Assembly: GCF_002909235.1 (NCBI RefSeq)
Contig: NZ_PHQQ01000006.1
Location: 1-64,000, forward strand
DNA length: 64,000 nucleotides
Origin: Arenibacter catalasegens
GTDB lineage: Bacteria > Bacteroidota > Bacteroidia > Flavobacteriales > Flavobacteriaceae
Direction: 5' to 3'
Shown: piece by piece, positions 46,554 to 55,431 of the stretch
Layout of the letters: each line of letters starts with the position of its first letter
Numbering within the stretch: position 1 is the stretch's first letter
Translations under genes and position numbers: made by a program
Notes under the pieces: generated by a model
Told to the model about the DNA's origin: nothing
Seen by the model: only the letters and a program-made list of their open reading frames with translations
Databases searched by the model: none

Positions 46554-48404
46554 TTATGCAGGTATGCGTTCGCTTAGAACCTTTTGTTTTTGTTTGATAT
46601 AATTGGTACAAGCTTGAAAATTATCGAATATATTCTCTTTGGATACCAAATCGGGAATGATATCAATTCGTTCCATCATATATCTTGGCTGATCTAAAAC
46701 ATCCACGAATAGTACTTCAATATTATCACGTCGCAAATCTACTAGAATATCCTCCATGGCGTATAGTCCGGACTGATCCATATATTGCATTCTATCCATC
46801 CTAATAATAACTGTGGATGCGGATTTCGGTATTTGTTTGGCAAGTTGTTGAAAATCGCTCGTAGAACCAAAAAATAACGGACCTTTTATGTGCTTAATAA
46901 AAACACTTGCTTTAAGGCTCTCAGGGAAACTGTCCTCATCAGCCCATGCTTTTTCTTTAAGCAAAGGCTTCACATCGGAACGTTCCGCCGTTAGATCGCC
47001 CATTTTTTTCATAAAGATTAGGGATGCAATGATAAGACCTATACCAACCGCACTCACCAAGTCCCAAAATACAGAAAGTATTAATACCAAAATCATAATG
47101 GCAACTTCACTTTTTGGCATGGCTGGTATGGCTTTTAATCCTTTGTAGTCCATAACGCCAATACCTACAGTTACCAAAATACCAGCTAAAACAGCTGCCG
47201 GAATTTGTGAGGCAACCGGACCTAATGCCAAAAGGATTATTAACAATAATATGGCGGCTATTGCTCCGGACAAGCGAGTTTTTCCTCCTGCATTAATATT
47301 TACAACGGTACGGATGGTAGCTCCAGCTCCTGGAATACCTCCAAAAATGGATGCCACACTATTTCCAATTCCTTGGCCTAATAACTCCTTATTGGGGTTA
47401 TGCTTTGTTTTGGTCATATTATCCGCAACAACTGAGGTTAATAAAGAATCTATGGCACCAAGTACTGCTAGGGATAGGGCTGCAAATAAGTATGGCGATA
47501 TCTGCGCCAATTTAAAATCTGTGAACATTTCGAAATGTGGCATGGGAAAGCCACTAGGGATTTCTGCAATAGGCCTGTAATCCAGATTAAAGACAAAAGC
47601 TGCACCAGACACCGCTATCAAGGCTACCAGGGTGCTGGGCACCGCAGTAGTGATTTTCTTGAATCCAAAGATTATGATAATGGTAGATAAGGCCAGTATA
47701 AGTTCTAGCCAATCTATATTTGCAAGTGCCCTGGGTAATAGTTTTACCGTACCCAAAACAGATTTGGACTCATTGCCCGCCAAGGTCTTTGCTTCCGTTA
47801 AAATGTTGTCCTCACTTACCTCTGCGGCCCTTTTCTGGGTTTCGGTAAAGTCTTCCAATACCAAGTAACCTTCGCCAGCCTCTTCCTTCAAGATTTTTTC
47901 CAAAAGCACTTCTTCCGCTAAAGGGGTATATCCTGAAACATATTCATTATCCTCTTTGGGATAGTAACCTATGGCTGGTAGAATTTGGGTAATGATGATG
48001 ATAACCCCGATTGCGGTCATAAAACCGGAAACAACGGGGTAGGGAATGTATTTAATGTATTTTCCAATACCTATAACACCCAATACAATTTGAAGTAGAC
48101 CTGCCAACAGAAAGACCAGAAGGATAGAGGGCAGTGCCTTTTCCAAATCACCATTATTTACGCCTACAATTCCTGCAATGACCACTAAACTAACGGCGGT
48201 CATGGGAGCTGTAGGGCCACTAATTTGGGTAGCTGTACCTCCGAATAAGGCGGCAAAAAATCCTATAAATATAGCACCGTAAAGACCAGCATCAGGACCA
48301 AGCCCAGAAGAAACCCCAAAGGCAAGAGCCAAGGGCAAGGCAACTATTCCAGCAGTTATCCCACCAAATAAATCGCCTTTTAAATTTGAAAATATATTTT
48401 TCAT
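46554..48404 (-). CDS. SulP family anion transporter with STAS domain
   Basis: The 616-residue protein has the SulP membrane core (GDLFGGITAGIVALPLALAFGVSSGLGP, GPTAPMTAV) and a cytoplasmic C-terminal STAS domain (FFGSTSDFQQLAKQ, then MDQSGLYAMEDIL). An insert of roughly 70 residues lies in the loop after VIIIITQILPAIGYYPKED. The beta-carbonic anhydrase gene lies 154 bp upstream on the same strand, which suggests bicarbonate as the substrate, as in BicA-type carriers; sulfate remains possible. Confidence 0.88.
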   Translation of the reverse strand: MKNIFSNLKGDLFGGITAGIVALPLALAFGVSSGLGPDAGLYGAIFIGFFAALFGGTATQISGPTAPMTAVSLVVIAGIVGVNNGDLEKALPSILLVFLLAGLLQIVLGVIGIGKYIKYIPYPVVSGFMTAIGVIIIITQILPAIGYYPKEDNEYVSGYTPLAEEVLLEKILKEEAGEGYLVLEDFTETQKRAAEVSEDNILTEAKTLAGNESKSVLGTVKLLPRALANIDWLELILALSTIIIIFGFKKITTAVPSTLVALIAVSGAAFVFNLDYRPIAEIPSGFPMPHFEMFTDFKLAQISPYLFAALSLAVLGAIDSLLTSVVADNMTKTKHNPNKELLGQGIGNSVASIFGGIPGAGATIRTVVNINAGGKTRLSGAIAAILLLIILLALGPVASQIPAAVLAGILVTVGIGVMDYKGLKAIPAMPKSEVAIMILVLILSVFWDLVSAVGIGLIIASLIFMKKMGDLTAERSDVKPLLKEKAWADEDSFPESLKASVFIKHIKGPLFFGSTSDFQQLAKQIPKSASTVIIRMDRMQYMDQSGLYAMEDILVDLRRDNIEVLFVDVLDQPRYMMERIDIIPDLVSKENIFDNFQACTNYIKQKQKVLSERIPA

Positions 48405-48558
48405 TTTAATATTTTTATTTTAATTACAGTTATTGTCAATTCAATGCACCAAATCTAATGACGGCAAACCGTTTTAGAGTTGTGCAATGATTGGGACATT
48501 TTAAAATTAATTAATGTCTTGTGAGTTTAATCCGGTTTACACCATTGTTGGCCCCGAC

Positions 48559-49188
48559 TTAATCGAGATGGTAGATTTCCATTATGTTTTTTAGGATCCC
48601 TTCAAAATCTATTTTTAGATCTATCAATTTTCCAGTGTGTATATCGAAAACCCAGCCATGAACAGTAAGGTCGCGATCCCTAGCGGCTTTTTGTACAGCG
48701 GCCGTCTTAATGAGGTTAATACATTGTTCTTGTACGTTTAATTCTACCAGACGATCATATTTTTGCTCTTCGTCGGTTATGGCGTTAAGTTCTTTAGCAT
48801 GTATTCGGTATACATCCCTAATATTTCTTAACCATGGATTTAAAATGCCCAAATCGGCCGATTGCATAGCTGCTTTTACACCTCCACAGGAATAATGGCC
48901 ACAAACAACAACGTGGTTCACTTTTAGATGTTCAACGGCATAATTAACCACGGACATGACATTAAGGTCAATGCTAATAACCATATTGGCAATGTTTCGG
49001 TGTACAAAGACCTCTCCTGGTCCCATGCCCATAAGCTCTTCGGAAGTTACCCTACTATCCGAACATCCAATATAAAGTATTTCCGGACTTTGTCCTTTGC
49101 CCATCTCGTTGAAAAATTCCGGATTAACCGATAATTTTTCTTGAATCCATTTTTCGTTATTCTTAAAAACTTGATCTAGTTTTTTCAT
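48559..49188 (-). CDS. beta-class carbonic anhydrase
   Basis: The 209-residue protein has the zinc ligands C42, H98 and C101 (GCSDSRV, CGHYSCGGV) and the D44-R46 dyad of active beta-carbonic anhydrases, plus HRNIAN. It interconverts CO2 and bicarbonate in the cytoplasm. Next to the SulP carrier it probably serves inorganic carbon supply or pH balance. Confidence 0.93.
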   Translation of the reverse strand: MKKLDQVFKNNEKWIQEKLSVNPEFFNEMGKGQSPEILYIGCSDSRVTSEELMGMGPGEVFVHRNIANMVISIDLNVMSVVNYAVEHLKVNHVVVCGHYSCGGVKAAMQSADLGILNPWLRNIRDVYRIHAKELNAITDEEQKYDRLVELNVQEQCINLIKTAAVQKAARDRDLTVHGWVFDIHTGKLIDLKIDFEGILKNIMEIYHLD

Positions 49189-49576
49189 CTTTTATATTTT
49201 TTTTAGCATGATAAGCTATTTTCCATTCCACAGATATTGACCGTATTGTCTTTAATTATTGGGCGAATCTTTCGTTTTGTCCCAAAAATTTTCGAGACAT
49301 GTGTTAAATGGTAATGACTTATTTATGCGTTTTATTATCTAAATTATTTTATATAAATTTTAAGTGAGCTATGTGCATACAATTAATTACACCCTAATCT
49401 TTAGCGATAGAATTAATTGTAAATCACTTGGGGAATATGTTTTTTGCTGGTCGTTTGAGTCCAGTATAGCACATCCTTAAAACTTTCGCTTGTTAAATTA
49501 GTGGATATATTGGTATTGGGCATAAATTCCCTTGAAAATTATACCGTAAAATATATCAAATGTAAAGTAAGGATTA
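49189..49576. other. 388-bp intergenic stretch with no recognised feature
   Basis: The stretch lies between the end of the 98-residue hypothetical gene and the start of the carbonic anhydrase gene, both on the minus strand. It should hold the carbonic anhydrase promoter. It is AT-rich; I see no RNA gene, repeat or strong hairpin. Confidence 0.5.
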
Positions 49577-49873
49577 CTAGGAAAGGAATTCCGGGGGAGG
49601 AAGATTAATATCCAATATATAATTGGAAGAGCCCAATAAATATCTGGAATGGGCTACTTTTTTATTATTTACTAAAGACGAAAATATATCTTCCGTATTA
49701 TTATATAAAATGTGTTTTTCAGCAACGTACTTATTAACTGAATTTTGATTTTCCTCTTCGTTTAAGTTAGATACTATAATTACAGTATTATCACCAATTA
49801 TGGTAATAATAGCAGGGGCTACAATGGCAAAAACCCAGAAAAACAATAAAAAATAGAGGCAACTTTTCTTCAT
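49577..49873 (-). CDS. small secreted or membrane-anchored hypothetical protein
   Basis: The 98-residue protein has an N-terminal hydrophobic segment (CLYFLLFFWVFAIVAPAIITII) that could be a signal peptide or anchor, then a polar Asn-rich part ending in LPPPEFLS. It follows batE by 59 bp on the same strand, so it may be the last gene of the Bat operon. I do not recognise a family. Confidence 0.5.
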   Translation of the reverse strand: MKKSCLYFLLFFWVFAIVAPAIITIIGDNTVIIVSNLNEEENQNSVNKYVAEKHILYNNTEDIFSSLVNNKKVAHSRYLLGSSNYILDINLPPPEFLS

Positions 49874-49932
49874 ATATACATTGAATGGTGCGAATATACT
49901 AGTATTACTATTATAAGACTGTTAAATAATTT

Positions 49933-50691
49933 TTAAAAGTCTTTTAGTTCCTTAATATCATCTGCCAATAACCATCCAGTTTTTCCATCTTCTATTTGAA
50001 TTTTTTTCCAGTCATTTAATTGTTCAAGTACATGCACCTTAGAACCGGCATGTAAAGTGAATATGGCTTGACTCCTGTTATTAGGTTCGGATTTTATACC
50101 AACTTCTTCGGCAAAAACAATGGCGGGTTGATCGGATTTAAATTTGGAGTATTGAACATAGGCTAGTATTACCGCAATGATGCTTATTAAAAGAAAAATG
50201 AAGCTGCTGATAAAAGCTATTCGTTTTTCGGTTGAAAATTTAAAATAATAAAAGCCAATATAACAACAGACAAAGAGCATCATAAAGACAATAGCAACGT
50301 AGGCCCATTGGTCAAATGTGAGTTTTGAAGTTAGCTGTTTATATATTTTTGAAATAGTAGTTTGTGGTAGAGGTTCAATGGCATCCAACGTCATATTTTG
50401 AGCATATGCCAGATTGTTCTTAATATCTTGGTCATTGGGTTTCAACAATAATGCCTTTTCGTAATAATAAATGCTAGGCGCAATATTATTGAGCTTATAA
50501 TATGTATTACCCAGATTGAAATAGAGTTCTGCTGAATGTTCCCCGCCCTCCAGGATCTTTAAATAATTGTCAGCAGCTTTGGTATATTCCCCTTCATTAT
50601 AAGAGGCAGTAGCTTGGTCAAACAGTTGTTGGTTCTGCGAAAAACCTAAGCTGCATACCAAATAAGCCAAAATAGTTAATGCACGTACCAT
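49933..50691 (-). CDS. batE: BatE, TPR and SH3-like domain protein
   Basis: After a signal peptide (ILAYLVCSLGFSQ) come TPR repeats at about 25-110 (AADNYLKILEGGEHSAELYFNLGNTYYKL), two membrane spans at about 135-150 and 160-185, and a C-terminal bacterial SH3 domain (EVGIKSEPNNRSQAIFTLHAGSKVHVLEQ to GWLLADDI). This matches BatE of the Bacteroides aerotolerance operon. It starts 3 bp after batD ends. Confidence 0.87.
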   Translation of the reverse strand: MVRALTILAYLVCSLGFSQNQQLFDQATASYNEGEYTKAADNYLKILEGGEHSAELYFNLGNTYYKLNNIAPSIYYYEKALLLKPNDQDIKNNLAYAQNMTLDAIEPLPQTTISKIYKQLTSKLTFDQWAYVAIVFMMLFVCCYIGFYYFKFSTEKRIAFISSFIFLLISIIAVILAYVQYSKFKSDQPAIVFAEEVGIKSEPNNRSQAIFTLHAGSKVHVLEQLNDWKKIQIEDGKTGWLLADDIKELKDF

Positions 50692-50694
50692 AGC

Positions 50695-52473
50695 TTAAAT
50701 TTGTTTATCCAATTGTGAAATAACCTCACTGGCTTTATTGTAATCTTGTTGCATTTGTACTTCAGAGAAAGGACTATATCTGGCCATTTCACAATTCTTA
50801 AGTAATCCTACAAATCCTTCATGAGTTGCTTCGTCTACATTTTTTTCATTTAGTAAAGTGGTGATTTTGTCCTTGCTAAATTCAAATGTCTCTATTTTGA
50901 GTTTTGCCTTCAAATAATTGTGCAATGCCTTTTCTAGGGCCACGTAAAATGAGTCCTTGGAGCCTAGTGCTTTTTTTGCAGCTGATAAATATTTTCTAGC
51001 CAGTTTATTGGCGCGTTTAATTTTGTTTCCTTCTACGTCACTTGCAATGGCTTCTCTTTTTTTGCCAAATAGTATGGCAATTGGAATTAGTAAAACAGGA
51101 AGTAACCACCAAAGAAAAAAGTTGGTTGAGCCAAAAAAGTATTGGCTGCTTATAGTGCTAAGGTTTGGCCTTAATTTATTAAATACAAATTGATTTCCTG
51201 TTGCCACCACTCGTTGTTTGTTGCTGGTGACGGATCCAGTGTTGTCCGATGCCCCGCTGATTGGTCCTTCCAATACATTTATCAGAATTTCTCCAGAATT
51301 CAAAGTTTGATATTTTTCAGTCTTGGGATTAAAAAAACTAAACGCTATACTGGGAATGGGATACTTTCCTCTGAATGTTGGTACTACAGTATAGCTATTG
51401 CTGACATTGCCTTCCATTCCGGATAGATTGGTGCGAACACTTTCGTTGAACTCCGGCTCATAAACTTCCAAGGAACTAGGTAGGTTTAATTCTGGAATCT
51501 CGAATAATTTCAAGTTTCCTTTTCCACTAATGGCAACTTTGGCCTGCAGGGACTCGGAGGCGTTTAAATGAGTCTTACTGGTGGTTACCGAAAACTGAAA
51601 TTCTCCTACGGCACCACTGAAATCTGCTGGTTTCCCTTCGGTTGGCAATGGCTTAACATTAATAGTCCTATTGCCAGCGGATACGGTTTTGTTGGTTTGG
51701 GCAAATATTCTACCTCCAAAAAAATCGCGTTTGTTAGTGGGTACCTGTAAACTTACATCCAGGGAAAGGGGTTCTATTTCCAATTCGCCCGTTTTTTGTG
51801 GATATAAGACTACTCTTTTTAGGATTACCGATCTATATGTCTTGCCATCATAGGTGGTATTCTGAATATCATATTTGGTGACTGGAATATCCTGACTCCA
51901 GAAATTGTTATATTTTGGATTATCCAACGCCCTAAAATTGGTCACATCTATGGAAGGACTGGCGTATAATTTATAAACCACGGTAACCGCTTCATTTAGA
52001 TAAGGGCTGGTTTTGGATATTTCGGCTACCAAATGTAGGCTTTCGTCGGCCACATCGTCTACTGTTTTTTCTCCGTCCGGTCTATCAACAGCTGCGGTAA
52101 CTTCCACCTCTTTGGGTAGGGATTTATAGGTTTCGCCCTTGATGACAATAGTGGATTGTTTAATGGTGAATTTTCCCCTAGCGGTAGGTGCTAGAGTATA
52201 GGTATAGGTTTTGGAAAAACTTCTAACCCCGTTCACCCATGAGGAGCTAATGGATTGTGATGGACCCATAAGCACCCTGAACCCCTCAAAATCCGGGGGC
52301 ACAAAATTATCCCCATCCCTATTCATGCTAAAGTCCACTCTTAGACGTTCGTTAATGCCCAGCACATCCTTGCTGAGATTCATTTCGAAGGTAACGGTTT
52401 CATTATCCTGGGCATTTAAAAATATGCCAAGGAATAACAGCGAAAATAATGATATGTATCTTTTAATATTCAC
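50695..52473 (-). CDS. batD: BatD, aerotolerance operon membrane protein
   Basis: The 592-residue protein has a signal peptide, a large periplasmic beta-rich part with repeats (SKDVLGINERLRVDFSMN, SKTSPYLNEAVTVVYKLY, SKTHLNASESLQAKVAISG), one membrane span near 455-475 (FFLWWLLPVLLIPIAILFG) and a cytoplasmic helical tail. This is the BatD layout. It probably contacts the VWA proteins BatA/BatB in the membrane. Confidence 0.88.
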   Translation of the reverse strand: MNIKRYISLFSLLFLGIFLNAQDNETVTFEMNLSKDVLGINERLRVDFSMNRDGDNFVPPDFEGFRVLMGPSQSISSSWVNGVRSFSKTYTYTLAPTARGKFTIKQSTIVIKGETYKSLPKEVEVTAAVDRPDGEKTVDDVADESLHLVAEISKTSPYLNEAVTVVYKLYASPSIDVTNFRALDNPKYNNFWSQDIPVTKYDIQNTTYDGKTYRSVILKRVVLYPQKTGELEIEPLSLDVSLQVPTNKRDFFGGRIFAQTNKTVSAGNRTINVKPLPTEGKPADFSGAVGEFQFSVTTSKTHLNASESLQAKVAISGKGNLKLFEIPELNLPSSLEVYEPEFNESVRTNLSGMEGNVSNSYTVVPTFRGKYPIPSIAFSFFNPKTEKYQTLNSGEILINVLEGPISGASDNTGSVTSNKQRVVATGNQFVFNKLRPNLSTISSQYFFGSTNFFLWWLLPVLLIPIAILFGKKREAIASDVEGNKIKRANKLARKYLSAAKKALGSKDSFYVALEKALHNYLKAKLKIETFEFSKDKITTLLNEKNVDEATHEGFVGLLKNCEMARYSPFSEVQMQQDYNKASEVISQLDKQI

Positions 52474-52478
52474 GTGTA

Positions 52479-53333
52479 TTACCAGTCTTTTTCATTTTTA
52501 ATTCTTGTTCCTTTTACTTTTTGAGCATCAATTTTTTCCTGTACTTTTTTCTCTTCGTTTTGCATTGCCTCTAGCAAATTTTTCACCTGTTGTGGAGACA
52601 ATTGGCTTGGCCTTGGCTGTTGTTGCTTTTGATCTTCTGCCTTATATGGCTCGTCGTTTTGCTCTTCATTATCTCCTTCACCTTCTTTTTTGTCTTCTTT
52701 CTTTTCCTCTCCTTTATCCCCGTCTTCCCCCTTGTCGCCCTGATCTTCTTTTTGGTCGCCTTTATTGTCTTTGTTCTCGTCCCCTTCTTTTTTGTCTTCG
52801 TTTTGGTCCTTTTGATCTTTCTTGTCGTCCTGGTTCTGGTCGTCCTTATTTTGATCGTTTTTTTGCTCTTCTTCCTGTTGCTTTTTCAGCATTTCCTTGG
52901 CCAAAGCTAAATTATAACGGGTTTCCTCATCCGTTGGGTCATTTCTCAGGGCCTCTTTATAGGCATCTACCGCTTTTTGGTATTCTTTGTTTTTCATAAA
53001 GACGTTACCCATATTATGGTAGGCCTTGTGTTTGTCTTTTTTGTTCAAAGCATTTTCCCCAGCCTGTTTAAACCGTCCAAATGCTTCGCTATAAGTTTCG
53101 TTTTCATAATAGGCATTTCCCAAATTATATGGAGCAATGCTATTTTCGGTACTCTTGGAGATTGCCCTCCTATAATTGGCCTCGGCATTAACAAAATTGC
53201 TTTCAGAGAGATCCTTATTTCCCTCCCAAGTGTAATTGGTGGCAATTTTAATTGATTTTTCTTTTTCCTTATCTACTTCCTGTGCATGGACAAGGCTTCC
53301 GATTAAAATGATGATATATACAATCTTTCCCAT
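52479..53333 (-). CDS. batC: BatC, TPR protein with charged low-complexity segment
   Basis: A signal peptide (MGKIVYIIILIGSLVHA) precedes TPR repeats to about residue 150. Then comes an unusual stretch of about 80 residues of almost only D, E, K, Q, N and G (about 155-235). The end is basic. The charged stretch could be a flexible linker; frame use is consistent, so it is not a sequencing artefact by eye. It lies between batB and batD. Confidence 0.86.
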   Translation of the reverse strand: MGKIVYIIILIGSLVHAQEVDKEKEKSIKIATNYTWEGNKDLSESNFVNAEANYRRAISKSTENSIAPYNLGNAYYENETYSEAFGRFKQAGENALNKKDKHKAYHNMGNVFMKNKEYQKAVDAYKEALRNDPTDEETRYNLALAKEMLKKQQEEEQKNDQNKDDQNQDDKKDQKDQNEDKKEGDENKDNKGDQKEDQGDKGEDGDKGEEKKEDKKEGEGDNEEQNDEPYKAEDQKQQQPRPSQLSPQQVKNLLEAMQNEEKKVQEKIDAQKVKGTRIKNEKDW

Positions 53334-53346
53334 ATTCCTTCTTCGT

Positions 53347-54384
53347 TTATCGCTCGTTGAACAGATTCAATTTTTTCAACCATTTGGTTTTTCTATCCAA
53401 GATAAAAATGTCTAAAAATAAGAATAAAAGACCTGCGCCCAAAAACCATTGGAATTGATCTTTGTATTCGGCAAATTGTTTAGCCTCAAATTCTTTCTTG
53501 TCCATCTGGTTCAATTGTTCCTTGATGATGGCAACGGCTTCTTCGGTGTTTTCACCATTTATGTAAAGCCCATTACCTTCATCAGCTATTTCTTGGAGCA
53601 CTTCTTCATTTAATTTTGTAATGACTACTTCTCCTTGGTTGTCCTTTTTTAGGCTTTCAACAATGCCATTCCTTTTAAGGGGTATTGGTGCGCCTTTGGT
53701 CTTTCCAACTCCAATGGTAAAAACCCTTATTCCTTCGTTGGTTGCATCCTCAACTGCATTCGCGACCTTGCCTTCTGAATGATCTTCACCATCCGAGATT
53801 ATAAATAGCACCCTATTGGTTTGTTCTTCGTCGTCATAATAGGTAGATGCCAATTCAATAGCCTGGTCTATAGCTGTTCCTTGGGAGGAGAGCATATCGG
53901 TGTTCATATTTTGCAGGAACATTTTGGCGGCGCCATAATCGGTAGTTATGGGTAATTGTGGAAATGCCTGACCGGCATATGCTATGATTCCGATCCTATC
54001 ACTAGCCAATTGATTGATAATTTCGGAAACCAGGCGTTTAGCCTTTTCCAGTCTGTTGGGGGCAATATCCTCCGCCAACATACTTTTGGAAACGTCTACG
54101 GCAAACACAATGTCTACGCCTTCCCTTTTCACTGTTTCTAACTTCGTACCTATCTTTGGATTGACCAATGCCATGGTCAAAGCGGCAATTCCCAATAATA
54201 TAAAGATTAATTTCAAACTTGATTTAAAGTTAGACCTTTCTGGAGTCAGTCGCTTTAAAAGAGCAAGGTCTGCAAATTTTCTTTGTGTTCTTTTTTTCCA
54301 AAATTGAAGAAGCACAAAAAGGAGTACCATCACCGGAATGATGGATAGCAAGTATAAATATGATTTTTCGTCTAACTGAATCAT
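53347..54384 (-). CDS. batB: BatB, von Willebrand factor A protein
   Basis: Two N-terminal spans are followed by a VWA domain with the MIDAS motif DVSKS (in VFAVDVSKSMLAED) and a later ISDGEDHSEG, then a C-terminal span (FQWFLGAGLLFLFLDIFIL). 345 residues. It is the membrane VWA partner of BatA, 48 bp downstream of it. Confidence 0.9.
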   Translation of the reverse strand: MIQLDEKSYLYLLSIIPVMVLLFVLLQFWKKRTQRKFADLALLKRLTPERSNFKSSLKLIFILLGIAALTMALVNPKIGTKLETVKREGVDIVFAVDVSKSMLAEDIAPNRLEKAKRLVSEIINQLASDRIGIIAYAGQAFPQLPITTDYGAAKMFLQNMNTDMLSSQGTAIDQAIELASTYYDDEEQTNRVLFIISDGEDHSEGKVANAVEDATNEGIRVFTIGVGKTKGAPIPLKRNGIVESLKKDNQGEVVITKLNEEVLQEIADEGNGLYINGENTEEAVAIIKEQLNQMDKKEFEAKQFAEYKDQFQWFLGAGLLFLFLDIFILDRKTKWLKKLNLFNER

Positions 54385-54432
54385 TTTGTATTCTTCATTT
54401 TTAAATCAAAACCCCTTTGAGCCCAGTAAATT

Positions 54433-55431
54433 TTAGATAAAACTCTTAAATAAGGTAATCCTTGCCAGCCATTCCAACAAGAGCAAAACTCCTGCCAAAT
54501 AGATCCAAGGCCTAAATTTTTCTTCGTATTTATAATACTTGAATTCCTCTACTTCGGTTTTTTCCAATTTATTTATTTCGTCGTATATAGCTTCTAATTT
54601 TTTGTTGTCAGTAGCTCTGAAATACTGCCCTCCGGTTGTTTCTGCTATAGATTTAAGTAGGTCTTCGTCTATTTCTACTTCCCTCATACCATATCTGAAG
54701 GATCCATCGGCATTATAGGCTATCGGGGACATAGCATTTCCATTGGTCCCAAGACCTATGGTGTAGGTTTTAATCCCGTATTCAACAGCTAGTTCTGCAG
54801 CGGTTTGGGGCTCTATAAAACCTGAATTATTTACACCATCCGTAAGCAAAATAATGACTTTACTTAGCGCCTTACTTTCCTTAAGTCTATTTACTGAAGT
54901 GGCCAGTCCCATGCCAATTGCTGTTCCATCATTTAATTGTCCATAAGTTATTTCGTCCAGCGCCCTTAAAACGATAGACTTATCGCTTGTGATGGGTGTC
55001 TTGGTATAACTTTCTCCGGCATAGGCCACCAATCCGATCCTGTCGTTTGGCCTTTCATTAATAAAATCGGCTGCAACCTTTTTAAGTGCTGCCAACCTGT
55101 ATGGCTTTAAATCTTTTGCAAGCATACTGGAGGAAACATCAATGGCCATAACAATGTCTATTCCTTTAGTGGTCTTGGTTTTGGTGGAAATATCTTCGGT
55201 CTGTGGCCTGGCTAGTGCCACAATGATAGCAGCTAAAGCCAATAGGCGCATAAAAAAGAGCGCATGTTTTAATTTGGGTAAAATGCTGCCTTTGGAAAAT
55301 CCCTTAATACTAGAAATTTTTAAGGAAGCGGTTTGTTCCCTTCTTTTAAAGAAATACCAAAGCATTGCCACTGGCAGTAATAACAACAACCAGAAAAACT
55401 GTGGGTTCGCAAAGGAAATATTCTCAAACAT
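54433..55431 (-). CDS. batA: BatA, von Willebrand factor A protein
   Basis: The 332-residue protein has N-terminal spans, the MIDAS motif DVSSS (MAIDVSSSMLAKD), LLTDGVNNSG, and a C-terminal span. The VWA domain binds metal and a partner protein. The stop of the preceding gene touches its start, so translation is coupled. Confidence 0.92.
   Translation of the reverse strand: MFENISFANPQFFWLLLLLPVAMLWYFFKRREQTASLKISSIKGFSKGSILPKLKHALFFMRLLALAAIIVALARPQTEDISTKTKTTKGIDIVMAIDVSSSMLAKDLKPYRLAALKKVAADFINERPNDRIGLVAYAGESYTKTPITSDKSIVLRALDEITYGQLNDGTAIGMGLATSVNRLKESKALSKVIILLTDGVNNSGFIEPQTAAELAVEYGIKTYTIGLGTNGNAMSPIAYNADGSFRYGMREVEIDEDLLKSIAETTGGQYFRATDNKKLEAIYDEINKLEKTEVEEFKYYKYEEKFRPWIYLAGVLLLLEWLARITLFKSFI

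Noticed and set aside
52505-52999. Long plus-strand open frames opposite batC
   Set aside because: They arise from the repetitive acidic/lysine codons of batC read in reverse and have no protein-like pattern.
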